Both the position numbers and the translations under genes were made by a program. Positions 23,451-31,709 of a DNA stretch of 42,291 nt are shown here, in pieces. Every line of letters begins with the position of its first letter. The stretch's first letter is position 1. A model generated the notes under the pieces. That model ran no database searches. It was not told where the DNA came from and was given only the letters and a program-made list of their open reading frames with translations. Where the stretch lies: positions 1 through 42,291 of the forward strand of contig DAOTXK010000394.1 in NCBI GenBank assembly GCA_034435395.1. The letters are read 5' to 3'. This DNA is from DAOTXK01 sp034435395 (lineage in GTDB: Bacteria; Chloroflexota; Anaerolineae; Aggregatilineales; Ch27).

Positions 23451-24458
23451 ATGAGCCGGACGGCGCGCGGTTACGCCCTGGTGCTGCTGGCGGCCATTCT
23501 CTGGGCCTCCCTGGGCCTGTTTTACAAACAGTTGTTGGACGGCTACGGCCTGTCTGCGCTGACCATCGCCTTCTTCCGCGCCCTGCTGACCGCCCTGATC
23601 CTGCTGGCCGCCCATCTCATCGCCTGGGCGCTGCGGGCGCGCGCCGGGGACCGCCGCCCTGGCATCCTGAGCATCCCCCGGCGAGACCTGGTCGGCTTTG
23701 CCATCTTCGGCCTGGTGGGCGTGGCGGCCTTCTACGGCGTTTACGCCGGGGCCATCGACCGGGCAGGCATGGGGATCGCCGCCGTGCTGATGTACACCGC
23801 GCCCGCCTGGGTGACGGCCATCTCGGTCCTCTTCCTGGGGGAGCGGTTGACCGGTGTCCGGGCAGCGGCCCTGGGCCTGGCCGTGGTCGGAGCCGCGCTG
23901 GTGGCCCGCATCTACGAGTTCGAGGCCCTGCGCCTTAACCCGATGGGCGTCCTGCTGGGGCTGGGCGCGGGCCTGACCTATGGCCTCTATACGCTGTTCA
24001 GCAAAATCGGTCTGCGCCGTTACTCCGCCTGGGCCGTGCTGACTTACGCTCTGTCCTTCGGGGCGGTCTTTATGCTGCCCTTTCAGTCCTTCGCCGCGCT
24101 GGCGACCGCCCTCACCACCCCGGCGGTCCTGGGCTGGTTGCTCGCCATCGCCCTGATTCCCACCCTGCTGGCCGGGGTCAGCTTCAACCTGGGCCTGCGC
24201 GATCTGCCAGCCAGCAATGCCAGCATCACGGCCACCCTGGAGCCGTTCATCGCCATCGTGCTCGGCGGGCTGTTTTTGGGGGAGCGCCTGGACTGGGGAC
24301 AGTGGGTGGGCGGCAGCCTGATCCTGGGAGCCGTGATTCTGCTGAGCACCGTCCGGGCCGCTGCGCCCGACCAGGAAAGCGGTCCGGGCTGCCCGACGAC
24401 CCGCCGGGAGGCACCACCAGCGACAACGGATGGCTCCCCAGGTCCCCATGAAGGCTGA
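23451..24458 (+). CDS. EamA/DMT-family transporter
   Basis: Inner-membrane carrier of the drug/metabolite transporter superfamily, probably a metabolite exporter. The 335-aa protein has ten predicted helices arranged as two EamA repeats; each contains the typical ending, ...YTAPAWVTAISVLFLGERLTG in the first and ...ATLEPFIAIVLGGLFLGERLDWGQ in the second. ATG 23451 is preceded by GGGAGG, and the frame begins directly with helix 1 (GYALVLLAAILWASLG). The last ~35 residues are polar and unstructured. It is divergent from the TIR cluster and separated from the next operon by its own promoter. Substrate cannot be predicted. Confidence 0.92.
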   Translation: MSRTARGYALVLLAAILWASLGLFYKQLLDGYGLSALTIAFFRALLTALILLAAHLIAWALRARAGDRRPGILSIPRRDLVGFAIFGLVGVAAFYGVYAGAIDRAGMGIAAVLMYTAPAWVTAISVLFLGERLTGVRAAALGLAVVGAALVARIYEFEALRLNPMGVLLGLGAGLTYGLYTLFSKIGLRRYSAWAVLTYALSFGAVFMLPFQSFAALATALTTPAVLGWLLAIALIPTLLAGVSFNLGLRDLPASNASITATLEPFIAIVLGGLFLGERLDWGQWVGGSLILGAVILLSTVRAAAPDQESGPGCPTTRREAPPATTDGSPGPHEG

Positions 24459-24487
24459 GAAAAATGGATAAACTACCAAAAAAGTGT

Positions 24488-24516
24488 TTGACATCCCATC
24501 ATTTTGACGGTATGTT
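24488..24516 (+). promoter_or_regulatory. Promoter of the peptide/nickel-type ABC operon
   Basis: TTGACA (24488-24493), 17 bases, TATGTT (24511-24516). Perfect -35 and four of six at -10. Predicted start near 24523, 650 bases before the binding-protein gene. Confidence 0.65.
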
Positions 24517-25043
24517 GGAAGCGTCTGGTCACTCCACAAACCAGCTGGTTGTTGTTTTGCTTAAGCTTCCGGTGGCCCAGTCTTTGTCCGCTGGTCTGAC
24601 ATGGAGGCGATGGCGATTCCTGAACCATTTCCGACCGCACCACGAACGGCTGTTAGTTGAGAGGCAGTCGACGGTTAGTGTGGCCCGCAGGGGCGATCAC
24701 ACCGCTAACATGGTCAGTCCCCCAGTCCTGATGGCAGGTGTTGACATCCTTCAAACCGTTCGCACCACGCCCTATTCCTTCCCACGTCCGCCGCTTGCGG
24801 GCCAGGGTCTTCTGGCGCTGCGCCCGGCCGCCCAGACATTGGCCCAAAGTGCCATGAACACGCCCCACACCAACCGTATTGAGATCACCCCCCTAGTCGC
24901 CGGCATCATCACCTGGCGACGCCCTGGGTTTGCAGCAGCGTTCGCCTCAAGCGACCTGCCCCTCGCCCGCCCTGTTCGTCGCCGAACCGCGCCGGGCAGG
25001 TGGGGAAAGGGGGCAATCGCGTGAGTTCTTCACAGGAGGGTAT

Positions 25044-25067
25044 ATGGAAAGTGCCGGGTTCCGGTAG
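25044..25067 (+). CDS. Possible 7-codon leader ORF
   Basis: ATG followed by six codons (peptide MESAGFR) and TAG. It is preceded by AGGAGGG at ideal spacing, a better ribosome binding site than many real genes here have. It lies about 110 bases before the binding-protein gene. It could be a regulatory upstream ORF or a chance occurrence. Confidence 0.3.
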   Translation: MESAGFR

Positions 25068-25175
25068 AAGCTCACCACAGCTAGCGTTGGGAACAGGCGT
25101 GTCGCGTCCGAGTCGCAGCCGTCGTCCCTCGCCGAATCATCTGCGGATCACTACACCTTTTAAGGAGAGAAGATA

Positions 25176-26858
25176 ATGAAACGTGTTTTGCTGAGGGCTT
25201 TCACCCTTCTGATGGTCCTGGCGGTGGCCCTGCCGTTCTTTGCGGCGGGCGCGCAGGAAGAAGAAACCGTCATCGTGATCGGCTGGGAGCAGGAGCCAAA
25301 CCTGCTCTCCCCCATGGTCGACATGACCTTTGCGTCCCTGATGGAGAACTTTTACGCGCGCGATGTCTGGAACTGGGACCGCGAACGCCAGATCTTCCCG
25401 ATCATGGTCTCGGAGCTGCCGTCATTTGACAACGGCTTGGCCCGCACCCTGGAAAATGGCAACACCCAGGTGGAGTACCACCTGCGCCAGGGTATGCGCT
25501 GGTCGGATGGCGAACCGATCACCGTGGATGACTGCCTGTTCTGGCACAACATCCGCATGGACCGCGCATTGGGCAACTTCCAACGCGGTGAGTATCCCGA
25601 AGTGGTCGAGAGCCTGGAAAAGGTCGACGACTACACCATGGTGCTGACCTACAACCGCCCCTGGCCGGACTTCCTGGTTGATGAGTACGTGACTTGCACG
25701 TACCCGGAACACGTGCTGGCTCCCGTGCTGGAGGCCGATGGCACCATCGATAACGCCCCCTACTGGTCCGGCGAAGGGGTGGTCGGTTATGGGCCGTATG
25801 TGTTTGACGAGTGGATCATCGGGGATCACATCTCGCTGGTGAGGAACCCGTACTGGGACGGCCAGGAACCGGCTATCGACCGCGTCATCCTCAAGTTCAT
25901 CCCCGACGCCGTTCAGATGCGGAACGCGCTCGATGTCGGCGAGATCGATCTGTCCTTCCAGTGGCCAGACGACCAGGTGAGCGCCTACCAGGCCCTGGAG
26001 GGCGTGGAAGTCTGGAGTACGCCGGGCGTCTACGGGGATGCCATCTGGATGAACATCCGCCAGGAAGGCGGCACCGGGCACCCGGCCCTGCTGGACAAGC
26101 GCGTGCGCGAGGCCATCATTCATGCCATCGACCGCCCGGCCATGGCCGAAGCGCTGGTTGGCCCTGGCACCGAGCGCTCGCTGTCCTGGTACCCGGCCCA
26201 GTTCCAGCCCCCAGACCTGCCCTACCGCGAGTATGACCCCGACCTGGCCAACCAGTTGCTGGACGAGGCCGGCTGGGTGGATACCGACGGTGATGGCATC
26301 CGCGATAAGGACGGCATGCCGCTGGTCCTGCGCTTCTTCACCACCACCCGCACCATCCGGATGGACTACCAGGTGTTGATCCAGGAATACCTGACTGAGG
26401 TGGGCGTATCGGTGCAGTTGCTGCCCGTGCCGGCCTCGGCGCTGTTCGCCTCCTATAAGGACCGGGGCATCACTGCCACCGGCGACTTCGACCTGGCCCT
26501 CTTCGCCCTGAGCTCCGAACCGCTCTCCCCCAACGGCACGCTAGACTGGTTCGGCTGCCGCGGCATCCCCACGCCGGAAGCGCCCGACGGCAACAACGGC
26601 TGGGGCTTCTGCGACCCCGAACATGACCGTCTGGAGGAGCTGGTCGAATCGACGGTCGATCCAGAGCAGCGCCTGCAGTATCACTACGAGCTGGAGCGCC
26701 GTTTCTACGACGCCGCCTTCTGGCACGGCCTGTACCTGCGCCCGGTGTGGTACGCCGCCCGCGCCGACCGCTGGGACACCAGCACCATGCAGGACCTGGG
26801 CACGCTGAGCAACAACTACTTCAACAAGGTTGAGTTCTGGCAGCCGCTCGCGCCCTAG
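25176..26858 (+). CDS. ABC transporter substrate-binding protein, family 5 (peptide/nickel type)
   Basis: Secreted solute receptor of a DppABC/OppABC-type importer. The 560-aa precursor has a signal peptide (MKRVLLRAFTLLMVLAVALPFFAAGAQ) with AGA-QE as the likely cleavage site; there is no lipobox Cys. SBP_bac_5 features include the conserved VEYHLRQGMRWSDGEPITVDD, GYGPYVFDEW, LVRNPYWDG, KRVREAIIHAIDRPAMAEAL, and a DTDGDGIRDKDG loop common in Chloroflexota members. AAGGAGAG lies before the ATG. Ligand (peptide, sugar or other) cannot be told from sequence. First gene of an operon with two permeases. Confidence 0.93.
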   Translation: MKRVLLRAFTLLMVLAVALPFFAAGAQEEETVIVIGWEQEPNLLSPMVDMTFASLMENFYARDVWNWDRERQIFPIMVSELPSFDNGLARTLENGNTQVEYHLRQGMRWSDGEPITVDDCLFWHNIRMDRALGNFQRGEYPEVVESLEKVDDYTMVLTYNRPWPDFLVDEYVTCTYPEHVLAPVLEADGTIDNAPYWSGEGVVGYGPYVFDEWIIGDHISLVRNPYWDGQEPAIDRVILKFIPDAVQMRNALDVGEIDLSFQWPDDQVSAYQALEGVEVWSTPGVYGDAIWMNIRQEGGTGHPALLDKRVREAIIHAIDRPAMAEALVGPGTERSLSWYPAQFQPPDLPYREYDPDLANQLLDEAGWVDTDGDGIRDKDGMPLVLRFFTTTRTIRMDYQVLIQEYLTEVGVSVQLLPVPASALFASYKDRGITATGDFDLALFALSSEPLSPNGTLDWFGCRGIPTPEAPDGNNGWGFCDPEHDRLEELVESTVDPEQRLQYHYELERRFYDAAFWHGLYLRPVWYAARADRWDTSTMQDLGTLSNNYFNKVEFWQPLAP

Positions 26859-26880
26859 TCCGTCCCGTTTTGAACGCATC

Positions 26881-26907
26881 GGGGAGCGCACCCGGCGTGC
26901 GCTCCCC
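26881..26907 (+). repeat. Strong hairpin between binding-protein and permease genes
   Basis: GGGGAGCGCA and TGCGCTCCCC form a perfect 10-bp stem with a 7-base loop, 22 bases after the binding-protein stop. No T-run follows. Such intercistronic hairpins typically protect the upstream mRNA and lower downstream permease expression. Confidence 0.7.
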
Positions 26908-26944
26908 CCGTTCCGCTGGGGACGAAAGTTAAGGAAGGAATTCC

Positions 26945-27976
26945 GTGGCCCAATACGTCATCCGTCGCCTGCTCCAGGCCATCCCCTTGCTCATCATCAT
27001 CACGGTCATCGTATTTGTCCTGATCAAAACCGTCGGCGACCCGCTGGCCTACCTGGCCCAGGACCCGCGTGTCACCGAAGCTGACCGGATCATGCTGCGG
27101 GCTCGCCTGGGGCTGGATGATCCGCTGCCCCTGCAATTCATCCACTGGCTGATCGGCGACGACTGGTACGAGCGCGACATCACCGGCGATGGCGTGCCCG
27201 ATGAATTTGGCGAGCGCCGGGGCCTGCTGCGCGGCGACTTCGGTGAGTCGATCCGCTATAAACGACCGGTCACCGAAGTCATCGGCGATTTCCTGCCCAA
27301 CACCCTGATCCTGGGGGTTACGGCCTTCGTGGTGACCATCATCGTCTCGCTGGGCATCGGCGTCTACGCCGCGCTGCGCCAGTACTCGCTGGCCGATAAT
27401 ATCATCACCGCCGGCGCTTTTATCACCTATTCCATGCCCATCTTTTTTATTGCCCTGCTCAGCGTGTTCGTCTTCGCCGTCACCTTTAAGAAAGCCGGGC
27501 TGCCCTACCTGCCCGTCCAGGGGATGTATGACGTGCGCGGCGACCGCAGCGTGTGGGACCTGATCCGACATCTGATCCTGCCCGTCCTCAGCATCGCGGG
27601 CATCAACATCGCCGGGTACAGCCGTTACGTCCGCTCGACCATGCTGGAGGTCATCCACTCCGACTACATCCTGACGGCGCGGGCCAAGGGCCTGCCGGAA
27701 CGCACCATCATCTGGCTGCACGCCCTCAAAAATGCCTCGCTGCCCCTGATCACCCTGGTGGGTCTCAACATCCCCTTCATCCTCAGCGGCGCGGTGGTGA
27801 CCGAGACCATTTTTTCCTGGCCGGGGATGGGGCGGCTGTTTATCACCAGCCTGGAGTACCTGGACCTCCCGGTGCTGGTCGTCTTTGTCATGCTGATCGC
27901 GGTGGCTGTCGTCCTTTTCCAGCTGCTCACCGACCTGTTGTATGCCTGGCTGGATCCGCGGGTCCGCTACACCTAG
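26945..27976 (+). CDS. ABC transporter permease (DppB/OppB type)
   Basis: First membrane subunit of the peptide/nickel-type importer. The 343-aa protein starts with the typical MAQYVIRRLLQAIPLLIIITVIVFVLI helix. It then has the extracytoplasmic loop, and a C-terminal BPD_transp_1 domain with the EAA-loop ARAKGLPERTIIWLHALKNA. The loop between helix 1 and the core is longer than usual, with a DDWYERDITGDGVPDEFGERRG insert (calcium-loop-like DITGDGVPDE). The start is GTG at 26945 behind GGAAGG. It ends 13 bases before the second permease. Confidence 0.94.
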   Translation: MAQYVIRRLLQAIPLLIIITVIVFVLIKTVGDPLAYLAQDPRVTEADRIMLRARLGLDDPLPLQFIHWLIGDDWYERDITGDGVPDEFGERRGLLRGDFGESIRYKRPVTEVIGDFLPNTLILGVTAFVVTIIVSLGIGVYAALRQYSLADNIITAGAFITYSMPIFFIALLSVFVFAVTFKKAGLPYLPVQGMYDVRGDRSVWDLIRHLILPVLSIAGINIAGYSRYVRSTMLEVIHSDYILTARAKGLPERTIIWLHALKNASLPLITLVGLNIPFILSGAVVTETIFSWPGMGRLFITSLEYLDLPVLVVFVMLIAVAVVLFQLLTDLLYAWLDPRVRYT

Positions 27977-27989
27977 ACAGGGGATACTC

Positions 27990-28949
27990 ATGGCTTCTGC
28001 ATCAACCTCCGACAAGGTCCTCCCACTGATCACCGACCTGGGCGAAGAAGAGTACAAGGCCGACTCCCTGTTGCGGCTGACCGTGCTGCGGTTCCTCAAA
28101 CATCGGATGGCCGTATTTGGCATTGTCCTGCTGGCCATGATCGTGGTTTTTGTGGTGGGCGGGGCCTTTTTTTATACCGAAGACTACGCCAACCAGACGG
28201 CTATGCTCCATAAGTTCGAGGCCCCCAACTATGAGCATCCTTTCGGCACGGACCAGGTCGGGCGCGATATTTTCGCCCGCACCATCTACGGCGGACAGAT
28301 TTCCTTGATGATCGCCATCGTGTCCGTCGCCATCTCCATGACCGTGGGCACCGTGGTGGGCCTGGTGGCCGGGTACTTCGGGGGCTGGATCGACTCGCTG
28401 TTGATGCGTGTGGTGGAGGCGCTGCTGGCTATCCCAACGCTGATCCTGCTGCTGATGCTTTCCCGGATCATGGCCGGCAGCACCACGATGGTCAACATCC
28501 TGGGGCGTCAGCTTAGCGCCAGCGTGGTGGCTATCGTGGTCATCATCGGCCTCACCGGCTGGATGGGGTTGTCGCGCATCGTGCGGTCGATGGTGCTCTC
28601 CTTGAAGGAGCAGGAGTTCATCCAGGCGGCGCACATGATCGGCGCCACCAACGCGCAGATCATTTTCCGGCATATCCTGCCCAACTGCATCGCCCCGATC
28701 GTCGTCTCGGCCACCCTGGGCGTGGGCAACGCCATCATCGTGGAGGCCTACCTGAGCTTCCTCGGCTTTGGCGTGATGCCGCCCACCGCTACCTGGGGCA
28801 ACATCCTCACCCGCGCTCAGGACATGATCGACGAAGTGTGGTGGATGTGGATGGCTCCCGGCATGCTCATCATCCTGACCGTGCTGGCCATCAACTTCAT
28901 CGGGGATGGCCTGCGCGACGCGCTGGACCCGCGTATGCGCAAGTCCTAG
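27990..28949 (+). CDS. ABC transporter permease (DppC/OppC type)
   Basis: Second membrane subunit of the same importer. The 319-aa protein has a cytoplasmic N-terminus (about 50 residues), TM1 AVFGIVLLAMIVVFVVGGAFF, the family motif HPFGTDQVGRDIFARTIYGG, and a BPD_transp_1 core. Its EAA loop reads QAAHMIGATNAQIIFRHILPN, and the C-terminus GDGLRDALDPRMRKS is the canonical DppC ending. ATG 27990 with AGGGGATACTC upstream is chosen over an earlier in-frame codon that overlaps the previous gene. No dppD/dppF ATPase genes follow in the window. Confidence 0.94.
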   Translation: MASASTSDKVLPLITDLGEEEYKADSLLRLTVLRFLKHRMAVFGIVLLAMIVVFVVGGAFFYTEDYANQTAMLHKFEAPNYEHPFGTDQVGRDIFARTIYGGQISLMIAIVSVAISMTVGTVVGLVAGYFGGWIDSLLMRVVEALLAIPTLILLLMLSRIMAGSTTMVNILGRQLSASVVAIVVIIGLTGWMGLSRIVRSMVLSLKEQEFIQAAHMIGATNAQIIFRHILPNCIAPIVVSATLGVGNAIIVEAYLSFLGFGVMPPTATWGNILTRAQDMIDEVWWMWMAPGMLIILTVLAINFIGDGLRDALDPRMRKS

Positions 28950-29128
28950 GCCAGCCCGCACCCGCCGCCTGCCAGGCGATTGGTACGTTTCCCCCCCATC
29001 CTCTGGCTCCCGCGCTGAGGTCACCGTGCCGCCACCCTGGACCCACTCGGCTGGAAGGCCGGGCGTTGGGCAGACGGGACTGAGGACAGGTGGCGGCAGG
29101 ATCGGGATCGAGCGGCAACTGAGGGAGC

Positions 29129-30007
29129 GTGGTGATCAACCTGCAACGGATTCTCCCCGTGCAGTCAGGGCGTGTGGGTATCCCCCCCGTGGACTTCGAC
29201 CGCTCCTTTGAGATCGACCGACGGTTTCCCAAGTGGGCGCGCCGCTCCAATCCTATCGTGCGCCGACATCTGGGCGGTTTCTGGAAGGCGCTGCTCCCGG
29301 AAACGAGGACGGTGACCCGCCTGCTGTTGTTTCAGGTCCTCTTCGTGCTGATCTCCCTGGCGGCCCCGTGGCTGCTGGAAGCCACCGCCATTGTCGGGCT
29401 GATATCCTTCTTCGTCTTGCCGCTGCTGCTGGTGGTCTACGGGCGCGCCCTGCTCGCCATCGGCAACCTGGCCGTGGCGGCCATCACCGATGAACGGCAG
29501 CATCACACCCTCGACCTGCTGCGGACCACGCCTTTTTCCCTGCGTTTCATCCTGCTCAGCAAGATCGCGGCCAGCGTGTGGCGGCAGGCCAATCCGCTCG
29601 GCACGATCATATTGGCCTCAGCCACCATCAGTCTGCCGCCGATCATCCTGGAGCACATCGCCGCCTGGCCGCTGGACCGTCACGAGTTGATCGCCCGCCT
29701 GCTGATCATCCTGGGGCTGGTGGCGTCCGTCGGGCGTCTCCTGGTGGAACCGCTGATGATCGGCGCGCTGGGCATCCTGGCCGGCTCCACCTGGCGGTCG
29801 CAGGCCCCCCCGGCAACCTGGACGGCCCTGCTGGGATTGTCCTATTTCACGCTGATCAATCTGCCCCGCCTGCTGCCCCTGGAGTGGCCGCTGCGCCTGC
29901 TGGTGGAGACCGTCCTGCCGCTGGCGCTGCCAGTGGTGATCTCCTGGGGCGCGCTGTGGCTCGCCGACTACACCCTGCGCCACCACTGGGGGACCGAACC
30001 CGAATGA
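29129..30007 (+). CDS. ABC-2-like multi-helix membrane protein
   Basis: Uncharacterised 292-aa integral membrane protein with a polar N-terminus (about 60 residues) and six or so helices. The segment AAITDERQHHTLDLLRTTPFSLRFILLSK resembles the coupling stretch of ABC-2 permeases (E-x-x-x-T-L-x-L-L-x-x-T-P-x-S). That is the only family hint, and no ATPase is adjacent. The start is GTG at 29129 (or the next GTG), with GAGGGAGC upstream. It follows the DppC-like gene by 180 bases on the same strand and ends tail-to-tail with the radical SAM gene. Function unknown. Confidence 0.75.
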   Translation: MVINLQRILPVQSGRVGIPPVDFDRSFEIDRRFPKWARRSNPIVRRHLGGFWKALLPETRTVTRLLLFQVLFVLISLAAPWLLEATAIVGLISFFVLPLLLVVYGRALLAIGNLAVAAITDERQHHTLDLLRTTPFSLRFILLSKIAASVWRQANPLGTIILASATISLPPIILEHIAAWPLDRHELIARLLIILGLVASVGRLLVEPLMIGALGILAGSTWRSQAPPATWTALLGLSYFTLINLPRLLPLEWPLRLLVETVLPLALPVVISWGALWLADYTLRHHWGTEPE

Positions 30008-30056
30008 CCCGCCCCCGGCGCGGCGGCGATCATCCGGCCCCGCCCGGCCCCCGCCG

Positions 30057-31535
30057 TCACAGGACGCGCAGCTCGCATATCCGGCGGAAATGGTAGCCGT
30101 AGATCGCCAGCGTGACGGCCAGCGAGAACAACCGGGGCCGTCGGACGAGCGTCCAGGACAGCAGCTTCCAGTAGTGGAAGCGCTCCTTGCCGATGATGCC
30201 CAGCTGGACGTTCGAGCGCAAAAAAGCCAGCACATGCTCCAGGTTCAGCGGCACGTTGATCGGGGGCGGCCTGTACTCGCGCAAGAACGTTTTGACGCGC
30301 TGGTAATAAGGCCCTGGAGAGTATATGTGCGCCAGGATATGCCGGTATCCGTCGAGCAGGGTATCCAGGTTCATGGCCGGGATCACGTTGGTCGTGCCGT
30401 CCACGTTGTCCCCCGTCAACCGCTCCAGCAGGCGGCCCTCCTGCTTGAGGCGCTGGTAGAGCCGGGTGCCGGGCGGGGCCTGGAGCAGGCCCACCATGGC
30501 CATCACGATCCCGCTCTTCTGAATGAAGTCGATCTGCCGCTGGAAGATCGAGGGGGTGTCGCTGTCAAAGCCGACGATGAAGCCGCCCTGCACCTGCAAC
30601 CCGGCTCGCTGGATGCGCTTCACGTCGGCGACCAGGTCGCGTTTCAGGTTTTGCTTCTTACGGCACTCAGCCAGGCTGTCCTCGTCCGGTGTCTCGATGC
30701 CAATGAAGACCGACGAGAACCCCGCCTCGACCATCAGCCGCATAAGCGCCTCGTCGTCGGCCAGATTGATGGAAATCTCGGTGCTGAAGGGGAAACCGAC
30801 TTTGTCCTTCCGCCAGGCGATCAACGCCGGCAGCAGTTCGGTCTTCAGGCGTCGCCGGTTCCCCATCAGATTATCATCCACAAAAAAGACGCCGTCCCGC
30901 CAGCCCAGGGCATACAGGCTGTCCAGCTCGGCGATGATCTGTTGGGCCGTTTTGGTCCGGGGCCGGTGCCCCAGGAGCGCCGTCACGTTGCAGAAATCGC
31001 AGTTGTATGGGCAGCCCCGCGAAAACTGGATGTTCATCGTGGCGTAGCGGTCCAGGTCGGCCAGCTCCCACAGCGGAACCGGCGTCTGCTCCAGGTCGGC
31101 AAACGCCTCCGTGGCGTAGACGCGCCGGGGCCTTCCCGCCGCCCAATCGGCCAGGAACGGCGGCAGCGTGATCTCGGCTTCGTTGAGCACAAAGTGATCA
31201 ACCTCCGGAAACCACTCATGTTCAATGGTGAACAGCGGCCCCCCCGCCACCACCCGGAGGCCCGCCGCCTTGCTGCGGGCGATGATCTGCCGCGCCGACT
31301 CCCGCTGCACGGTCATGGCGCTGATGAACACACAATCCGCCCACCGGAGATCGTCGTCGGCCAGCCGCCTCACGTTGACATCCACCAGGCGCTTGCCCCA
31401 GTCGGCTGGCAGCATGGCGGCCACCGTCAGCAACCCCAGCGGCGGCGAGACGGCCTTCCGGCGCACAAACTTGAGCGCGTGTTTGAAGCTCCAAAACGTA
31501 TCGGGAAACTCCGGGTAAATCAACAACACATTCAT
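30057..31535 (-). CDS. B12-binding radical SAM protein (DUF4070 type, HpnP-like)
   Basis: The 492-aa protein has an N-terminal B12-binding Rossmann domain (MNVLLIYPEFPDTFWSFKHALKF, then VVAGGPLFT). A radical SAM core follows, with CPYNCDFC (Cys175, Cys179, Cys182) binding the 4Fe-4S cluster, and a C-terminal DUF4070-like region (SPGPYYQRVKTFLREYRPP). The overall layout, including the DNVDGTTNVIPAM stretch, is shared with the large family that contains hopanoid C-2 methylase HpnP. Most members have unproven substrates and no hopanoid genes are near, so the specific reaction is not assigned. It needs cobalamin, fitting the corrinoid uptake operon elsewhere in the window. AAGGAGAG precedes the ATG. 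Confidence 0.88.
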   Translation of the reverse strand: MNVLLIYPEFPDTFWSFKHALKFVRRKAVSPPLGLLTVAAMLPADWGKRLVDVNVRRLADDDLRWADCVFISAMTVQRESARQIIARSKAAGLRVVAGGPLFTIEHEWFPEVDHFVLNEAEITLPPFLADWAAGRPRRVYATEAFADLEQTPVPLWELADLDRYATMNIQFSRGCPYNCDFCNVTALLGHRPRTKTAQQIIAELDSLYALGWRDGVFFVDDNLMGNRRRLKTELLPALIAWRKDKVGFPFSTEISINLADDEALMRLMVEAGFSSVFIGIETPDEDSLAECRKKQNLKRDLVADVKRIQRAGLQVQGGFIVGFDSDTPSIFQRQIDFIQKSGIVMAMVGLLQAPPGTRLYQRLKQEGRLLERLTGDNVDGTTNVIPAMNLDTLLDGYRHILAHIYSPGPYYQRVKTFLREYRPPPINVPLNLEHVLAFLRSNVQLGIIGKERFHYWKLLSWTLVRRPRLFSLAVTLAIYGYHFRRICELRVL

Positions 31536-31709
31536 GGACCTGCTCTCCTTTTCGTCCCAGGAGGCGTTTCCTCACCCCCTGGTCTTAAGGAATATAACCC
31601 CAAAACCGGGCGCGCGGACCCGGAGACCGGCGAATCATACAATTTGTATAGGACATCCGTGCAGACTGTACGATCCAGGAGCGGGTTCCCGGCCCGGCCA
31701 CTGGCCCGA

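Larger units (their letters stand above)
24459..25175. other. Long leader region before the peptide-type ABC operon
   Basis: About 717 bases containing a strong promoter (24488-24516), then roughly 650 bases of transcribed leader. A 186-codon frame (24464-25024) starts upstream of the predicted transcription start and shows no family features, so it is not called. A 7-codon ORF with an excellent ribosome binding site lies near 25044. No known riboswitch core was matched. Confidence 0.5.

Noticed and set aside
23034..24539. A 501-codon open frame on the minus strand
   Set aside because: Mirror of the EamA gene; the EamA frame has clear helices, repeat motifs and a GGGAGG site.
24464..25024. 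A 186-codon frame on the plus strand before the peptide-type ABC operon
   Set aside because: It starts upstream of the predicted transcription start, has no good ribosome binding site and no recognisable domain.
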